A stretch of DNA of 64,000 bases from Gliomastix tumulicola (taxonomy: Eukaryota; Ascomycota; Sordariomycetes; Hypocreales; Bionectriaceae). The stretch is taken from positions 186,001 through 250,000 of the forward strand of contig BCHX01000008.1 of the NCBI GenBank assembly GCA_001599755.1. Direction: 5' to 3'. Of this stretch, positions 58,095 through 64,000 are shown in pieces. The notes beneath the pieces are model-generated. The model was not told the origin of the DNA, ran no database searches, and saw nothing but the letters and a program-made list of their open reading frames with translations. Both the position numbers and the translations under genes were made by a program. The first letter of the stretch is position 1, and the number at the start of each line of letters is the position of its first letter.

Positions 58095-60063
58095 TCACTC
58101 CATATACCGGAACTCAGGATTACGATGTCCGAGTGCAAGCTTCTCAAACTCCGACAGGCCCTGGACTCTCCCGTCTCTCTTGCCCGCAGCCCTGTACTTG
58201 TTGTCCAGAACACAATGGGCAAGTCCACAGCAAGCCAAACAGAAGCAGAAGCACTGCAGAGACAGATTGATCGTGTGGCCTGTATGGAACAGCGGTGAAT
58301 CGGTCGACAGGTACGTCCATCTTTGCACAGCTTAGTCAGTATCCTGTCATCATGGTATTCCAGGTGTTTACTTACGTGGAAAGGACGCCACCCAAGCTTC
58401 CAACCATGACCATGTAGCCGCCGGCGACAGCAGCAACTGGGGGGCTCCCGGCGTTGTTGATGCCCCAGCTGAGAAATCCGCTGCTCGCGCCGAAGCAGGC
58501 AATGGCGTTCAGAAAGACAGCTGCATACTTGGCACTTGTGCTCTCCGCGAACCGGAGCATAGAGAAGCCGATGATGGAGCACGGCAAAACGCCGACCATG
58601 AAGATGCCACGCTTGTTGGTACGGTCACTCAAGTAGCCGAGACAGATGGTCACAACACAGGCAACAAGATAGGGCGGCACAGACTTGAGCTGGGCCTCAG
58701 TCGATGTCCAGCCAAACTCGCGCAGGATCGTGGGTACGAAAGCACCGAAGCCCTGGACGGCGCTGTTTGTGCAGAAAAAGCACCATGCGCAGACATTGGT
58801 GTGGACGTTGAAGATGGCGAGGCGAACATGACGCCATGTGACTTTCTCTTTCTCATCACCCTGCAGCACGCACACAACGCATCACGTCAGTTGACGATAT
58901 CCAAGAATGGGGCACAAGAGCTACTGACCGTTGCGCCATCTCGACGGAGTCTCTCTGCAGCTATGTACTGCTGTCGAGGACTAAGGTACTTCCATGTGCC
59001 AGGGCTGTTAGGCATGAAGTATGGAGCGATGCCCGCCACGCAGAGTGTAAACTGTTTCGAGAATTAGTAGCTGTCGTAACACTGCACTGTAATGGTTCCT
59101 CGAGGAAATAGAGAGAGAATGCGGCATACCAGTCCTTCGAAGAAGAATATGTTGCGCCATCTCGTGATTGTGACCGCACTGGTTCCCCAGTCTGGAACTT
59201 TCCTGGTTCATAATGAGCATTGTCCTCCATTCTTCATCAAAGGAGGTGCAGCTTACGAAAGTCCAGCTGCTAGAAGACCACCGAAGGAACTGGCCAGAGA
59301 GCTGGAAGCGATGAAGATGCTCATGCGGAAGAAGAGCTCGCTTTTCTTGTAAAAGCAGCTGAGAAAGAAGGCAGTACCTGGCATCGCGCCACCTTCGAAA
59401 ATGCCGAGGAATGCCCGGGCTACAATCATGCCGCCATAGGAGCGAACGAATGATGTGCACAAAGACACGAGGCCAAAGCAGAAGACCAAAGCTGGCACTA
59501 AACCGGGGAGGTCAGTCCACTTAGTTTGTTAAGAACCGCGAAGCGATATCGCCATGAAGACATACAGTACCAACGAGGACCGAAATTCTTCAGTATGACA
59601 TTACTCGGGATCTCGACACTGGTTTAGAATGTAAGCAAACGAGCTAGAGAGGGGGCAGCTAGCTGGAGCATGAAGGGACCGTACGCTAAGTAGAACAGGA
59701 AGAAAACGGTGAGGATGATGTTGTAGCGGAACCCAACCAGGCCGATATCATCCGCCATGCCTTCGATTCGAGCATTGCTGCATCTATGTTAGAGTGCTCG
59801 GTGCGTAGCCTGCTGACCCGGAGTCTCTCACCCAATGTTTGCCCTAAGACTGAGCGTTAGAAGAGTCACTGCCGAATGTTGATCCCGAAAGTCGGTCTTT
59901 ACCTGTCAATTGCACACAGCATGTACATGAGCGTGACGAGAGGCGTAATGGTGAAGTCAAACTTCCGCCGAATTGCCCTCTCCTCCTCTGGGCTCCAGTC
60001 CTCGTTCATGCTCCCACTGGCGACATCTGTCGTCGGGTTGATGGACTCCTTTTTATCGGACAT
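58095..60063 (-). CDS. MFS anion:cation symporter, Dal5/Tna1-type permease, nine exons
   Basis: It is 488 aa. Exons: 60,063-59,903, 59,843-59,832 (12 nt), 59,777-59,685, 59,618-59,566, 59,497-59,257, 59,202-59,130, 59,051-58,929, 58,860-58,376, 58,320-58,095; the total is in frame. The micro-exon supplies the core of RANIGNARIEGM, the family's conserved first-loop motif, so it is needed. Further marks: DFTITPLVTLMYMLCAIDR, AVEIPSNVILKNFGPRW, RAFLGIFEGGAMPG, RWRNIFFFEGL, FCTNSAVQGFGAFVPTIL, and the C-terminal FEKLALGHRNPEFRY. It should carry a carboxylate, vitamin or peptide-like substrate. It is divergent from the 5-oxoprolinase gene, which suggests uptake of pyroglutamate or a related compound. 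Confidence 0.9.
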
Positions 60064-60822
60064 GTCTGCGGTCTGCGAACGAAGCGTGACTTGAAGGACA
60101 AAGCACTCAATGCAACAACGGAGATGCTTGGCAGTTATGGATGATCAGCATGCAGCTCTGTCGGTCTGAATGCGTGCGAGAAGGCTGCGTATCTATAGCT
60201 TCACCTGTGAGGAGAGAGAGAGATCACCAATCGCAGCATGATGCCTTCCCGGTGAGATGATAGGTAAATAGCGAGGCAATACCCGACGTGCGGGAGATTG
60301 CTTGATGCTGGTCCCGCCAAGAGATATGCCAGATAGCTTGCAGCGACTGGCGATAAGAGAATCCGGGGCAACGCATGAGCCGTGAACTGCTAGCGCACAA
60401 TGTGAAAGGCGCCCCTTTCCCTATCTTGGGACTCGTCAAGCCAGAAGAAGAGCTCAATGGACCGAGACTCTCAAGCCTTCCCGGTCTCCATCGGGTAGTG
60501 GGTCCCGATCAGAAGATAGGGAGGGAGCTCCAGGGCCAGCCTCTTCAGCGGCTTCGGGGCACTAAGCCTCTGTTAGTGGCATGTTCTTCGGGAGCTCAGT
60601 CAGCTCCAGCACCATCGACGGCTTACTACTGACAGGCTGTTCCAGTGACTACAGAGCCCCCCGCTGACAACCATGGTAATGTCTTCCTGCTCTCGGAGAC
60701 GGACCTCCAACACCGCGTGTTTCAATGTGGCCATCAGAGTATATATGTCTTTGACATTTTGTTTGCAGTACGACCAAAGGACCACAGACATACAGTGATC
60801 AATTATTTCCATTCTCATCATC
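60064..60822. promoter_or_regulatory. Divergent promoter (permease / 5-oxoprolinase)
   Basis: This is 759 bp between two starts facing apart. A TATA-like TATATA at 60,740-60,745 lies about 80 bp before the oxoprolinase ATG. No operator was assigned. Confidence 0.5.
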
Positions 60823-63800
60823 ATGGCTACCAGCGGCAAGATCAAGATCTCCATTGATCGCGGCGGCACTTTCACAGACGTCCACGCCCTCGTCCCTGGG
60901 AAGCCGGATATCGTCCTCAAACTGCTGTCCGTCGATCCTTCAAATTATCAAGATGCTCCCACCGAGGGCATTCGGAGGGTGCTCGAGGCTGCCACAGGCA
61001 AGGATCATCCGAGAGGAGAGCCTCTTCGTCTCGATGCCATCGAGTGTCTGAGAATGGGCACTACAGTGGCGACGAATGCTCTTCTGGAAAGGAAAGGAAT
61101 GAGGTCCGCGTTGCTCACGACCAAGGGATTCCGGGATCTACTGCGGATTGGAAACCAAGCCCGTCCAGACATCTTCGATCTGTCGGCGAGGCGGCCAGAT
61201 GCTCTTTTTGAGGATGTCGTCGAGGTTGACGAGCGCATCGTCCCGTCACATCCCCGATCTTCCAGAGACGCTCTCTCCTCATTCCGGGCGGTCGAGGGGA
61301 TCACCGGAGAGGAGTTCTTCGTGCTCCAGGAACTGGATATTGAGAAAATCACATCAGATCTGCAGACGCTCAAGTCCCAGGGCTACGGCTCCGTGGCCGT
61401 GGCTTTGATCAACTCGTTTGCTTGCCCGGATCACGAGCTCAAGATTGGCGAGATTGCCACCCGCTTGGGGTTCTCTGTGGCCCTCTCATCACAGCTCCAG
61501 CCCATGATCAAAGTCGTGCCGCGAGGCATGTCGGCCACAGCAGATGCCTACCTCACGCCCGTTATCAAGTCTTACATCGACTCCATCTCAGCCAACTTTG
61601 CAGGTGGTCTCGGTGGTGACCATGGCTGCCGCGTTGAGTTCATGCAGTCAGACGGTGGGCTGGCTGACTTCCGCCAGTTTAGTGGCCTGAAGGCCATTCT
61701 CTCGGGACCTGCGGCTGGTGTGGTGGGATATGCATCGACGAGCTGGGATGCAGACGCTCGTGTGCCCGTCATTGGTTTTGATATGGGAGGGACCTCAACG
61801 GACGTGTCGCGTTTCGATGGACACTTTGACCATACCTTCTCGTCCAGCATCTCAGGCGTCTCCATTCAAGCCCCCCAACTAGACATCAACACCGTCGCAG
61901 CAGGAGGCGGATCGATCCTGTCGTGGAAGAACGGCCTGTTCATGGTCGGGCCTGAGTCTGCGTCCGCTCATCCAGGCCCTGCGTGCTACAGGAAAGGGGG
62001 ACCTCTCACTGTCACAGATGCCAACCTCTTCTTAGGTCGGCTGCTGCCTCAGTATTTTCCCAAGATCTTCGGACCAAACGAGGACCAACCCCTGGACCGG
62101 GACATCACCAGACAGCTTTTCGAGGAGCTGACAGCTAAGATCAATGAAGAGCACAGTGCCACTCATCTCACTCCGGAACAGGTGGCACTCGGGTTCCTCA
62201 AAGTTGCGGATGAGTCCATGACACGGCCGATTCGTAACCTGACCGAGGCACGTGGCTTTGAGACCTCGTCTCATCATCTCGCCTGCTTCGGAGGCGCTGG
62301 CGGACAGCACGCCTGTAACGTCGCTGCGTCACTGAACATCTCTCGGATCATCATCCACAAGTACTCGTCCATCCTATCAGCCTACGGTCTTGCTCTAGCC
62401 GAGATTGTGCACGAGTCTCAGGAACCGTCAGCGGCAGAGTACTTGGGCGCAGAGAGCCTAATTGATAGCAAAGTCAGCACCCTGATTAGCCGATCAAGCG
62501 ACAAGCTTCGACAGCAGGGCTTTACGGAAAAGCAGCTCAAGCATGAGATCTTCCTAAACATGCGCTACGAAGGCTCGGATACAAGCCTCATGATCCTCAA
62601 GCCCGAGGATGGCGACTTCCTCTCTGCGTTTGTGGAGCGACACCGCCGAGAGTTCAACTTCACTTTTGACCGGCCTGTTCTGATCGATGACATACGCGTG
62701 AGGACCATTGCATCCGCCAACAAAGTGACCGAGAAGAGTCCCCTGAAGCAGCTGAAGGATGCTGTACTCAAGTCTGCTCCAGCGCCCTCAGAGCACACGG
62801 AGGTCTACTTCAGCGCGGAGAAGGGATTTGTCACCACACCCGTCTATCAGCTGCGAGATCTCAGCGCTGGAGTGAAGCTCCAAGGGCCAGCCATCATAAT
62901 CGACGAGACGCAGACCATTGTCGTGAACCCAGGCACGGCCGTGCATATTCTTGACACTTGTGTCCTCATTGATCTCAAGGAAACCTCAAAGGAAGCCGCA
63001 TACTCGTCCCAAGTCGATCCTGTCCGTCTGTCCATCTTTGGCCACCGGTTCATGTCCGTTGCCGAGCAGATGGGCAGGACTCTCCAGAAGACCGCCGTCT
63101 CCACCAACATCAAAGAGCGCCTCGACTTCTCGTGTGCTCTGTTCTCCCCTGATGGCGGTCTAGTAGCAAATGCACCACACGTGCCTGTGCATCTGGGGTC
63201 TATGCAGTTTGCCGTGCGGTATCAGCACAACCGTTGGAAGGGACAGCTTCAGGATGGTGACGTCCTTGTGTCCAACCATCCTGTCTCTGGTGGCACTCAC
63301 CTACCAGACGTGACGGTTGTGACGCCCGTTTTCCGCAAGGGAAGTGACGAGATCATCTTCTATGTTGCTTCGCGCGGCCATCATGCTGACAGTAAGTCTT
63401 CTTCCCCCTCTATTATGAGATCCCACATGGTTCTGACAGGCACGCCCTACAGTCGGCGGAATCCTTCCCGGGTCGATGCCTCCCAACTCTACTGAGTTGT
63501 GGCAGGAAGGCACGGCAATCGAGTCCGAAAAGGTTGTTTCGGACGGGGTGTTCAATGAAGACCGGATGCGGGAGCTGTTCCTAGACATCCCTGCCCAGTA
63601 CGACGGCTGCTCTGGGAGTCGAAACATCAGTGACAACATCTCCGATCTCAAGGCCCAGATTGCAGCCAATGCTCGAGGCATCAGCTTGATCCGGAATCTG
63701 ATCGAGGAATACGGTCTCGACACAGTCCAGATGTACATGTTTGAGATCCAGAGGACTGCGGAGCTTGCCGTCAGGAACCTCCTCAAGGACATGTACCACC

Positions 63801-64000
63801 GGTACAACGGGAAGCTTGAGGCACTTGACTTCATGGACGACGGGACGCCGATCAAGCTGACTATCACCATTGAAGAAGACGGCTCTGCCGTGTTTGATTT
63901 CGACGGCACCGGCCCAGAGGTCCGCGGCAATATCAACGCGCCAGAGGCCATCACGCACTCGGCCATTATCTACGCTCTACGGTGCATGATCAAGTCTGAT
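60823..64000 (+). CDS. 5-oxoprolinase / hydantoinase A+B family protein, truncated by the window
   Basis: The gene runs off the right edge. Exons: 60,823-63,391 and 63,453 onwards (61-bp intron), with about 1,039 residues visible of a family usually near 1,270-1,300. Domain order is Hydantoinase A N-terminal and core, then Hydantoinase B. Marks: ISIDRGGTFTDVHAL (ATP phosphate loop), RMGTTVATNALLERKG, VVPRGMSATADAYLTPVI, AILSGPAAGVVGY, IGFDMGGTSTDVSRFDG, HPGPACYRKGGPLTVTDAN, CFGGAGGQHACNVA, and in the B half HPVSGGTHLPDVTV and GILPGSMPPNSTELWQEG. 5-oxoprolinase hydrolyses pyroglutamate to glutamate with ATP in the cytosol. The related hydantoinases act on cyclic amides or acetone, so substrate is inferred. 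The divergent permease supports a small-acid substrate. Confidence 0.93.

Overview
The window looks like genomic DNA from a filamentous ascomycete (Pezizomycotina). The genes have short GT-AG introns (48-91 bp). They include Zn2Cys6 regulators, a HET-domain protein, many MFS transporters and a CYP504-like P450. A transposon block has been mutated to extreme A+T content in the way RIP (repeat-induced point mutation) does. I cannot name the species. No tRNA, rRNA or CRISPR was seen.

Region 1 (1-15,680) is two nested, RIP-degraded Ty3/Gypsy chromovirus-type LTR retrotransposons of one family. A minus-strand copy enters at the left edge, is interrupted at 7,104 by a complete plus-strand copy (7,105-14,965, 472-bp LTRs, 5-bp target duplication GTATA), and resumes at 14,971-15,680. 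The change to normal base composition is abrupt, about 160 bp past the outer LTR.

Region 2 (15,840-31,800) is mixed. It holds a myo-inositol-type MFS transporter, a GH43 remnant, a second MFS gene with an odd 5' end, a decayed PDR-type ABC transporter (not visible as an ORF), an NmrA-like reductase divergent from a Zn2Cys6 regulator, a small SRPBCC protein, a HET-domain protein and a large Zn2Cys6 regulator.

Region 3 (32,378-44,964) reads as a carbohydrate-catabolism neighbourhood. It has an SP-family sugar transporter, a sorbose-reductase-like SDR, an aldo-keto reductase, a 3-hydroxyisobutyrate/threonate-dehydrogenase-like enzyme divergent from a class II aldolase, an SMP-30 lactonase, a XylB-like sugar dehydrogenase and an aldose 1-epimerase. 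Mutarotase, dehydrogenase and lactonase sit side by side on one strand. That suggests oxidation of a free sugar to its acid, with the aldolase and second dehydrogenase further down the route. No dehydratase or sugar-acid kinase is present.

Region 4 (45,320-64,000) has a membrane dipeptidase followed by a Dal5/Tna1-type permease, a CYP504-like P450, a sugar/quinate-type MFS transporter with a 33-G run in its 5' leader, a 3-kb gap without genes, and a second Dal5/Tna1-type permease (nine exons, one of 12 nt) divergent from a 5-oxoprolinase-family gene that leaves the window. Dipeptidase, oxoprolinase and two such permeases suggest peptide or pyroglutamate use.

Gene models were assembled by hand from splice motifs, reading frame and remembered family sequence. 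Nearly all multi-exon models sum to whole codons. Exceptions are stated in the entries.
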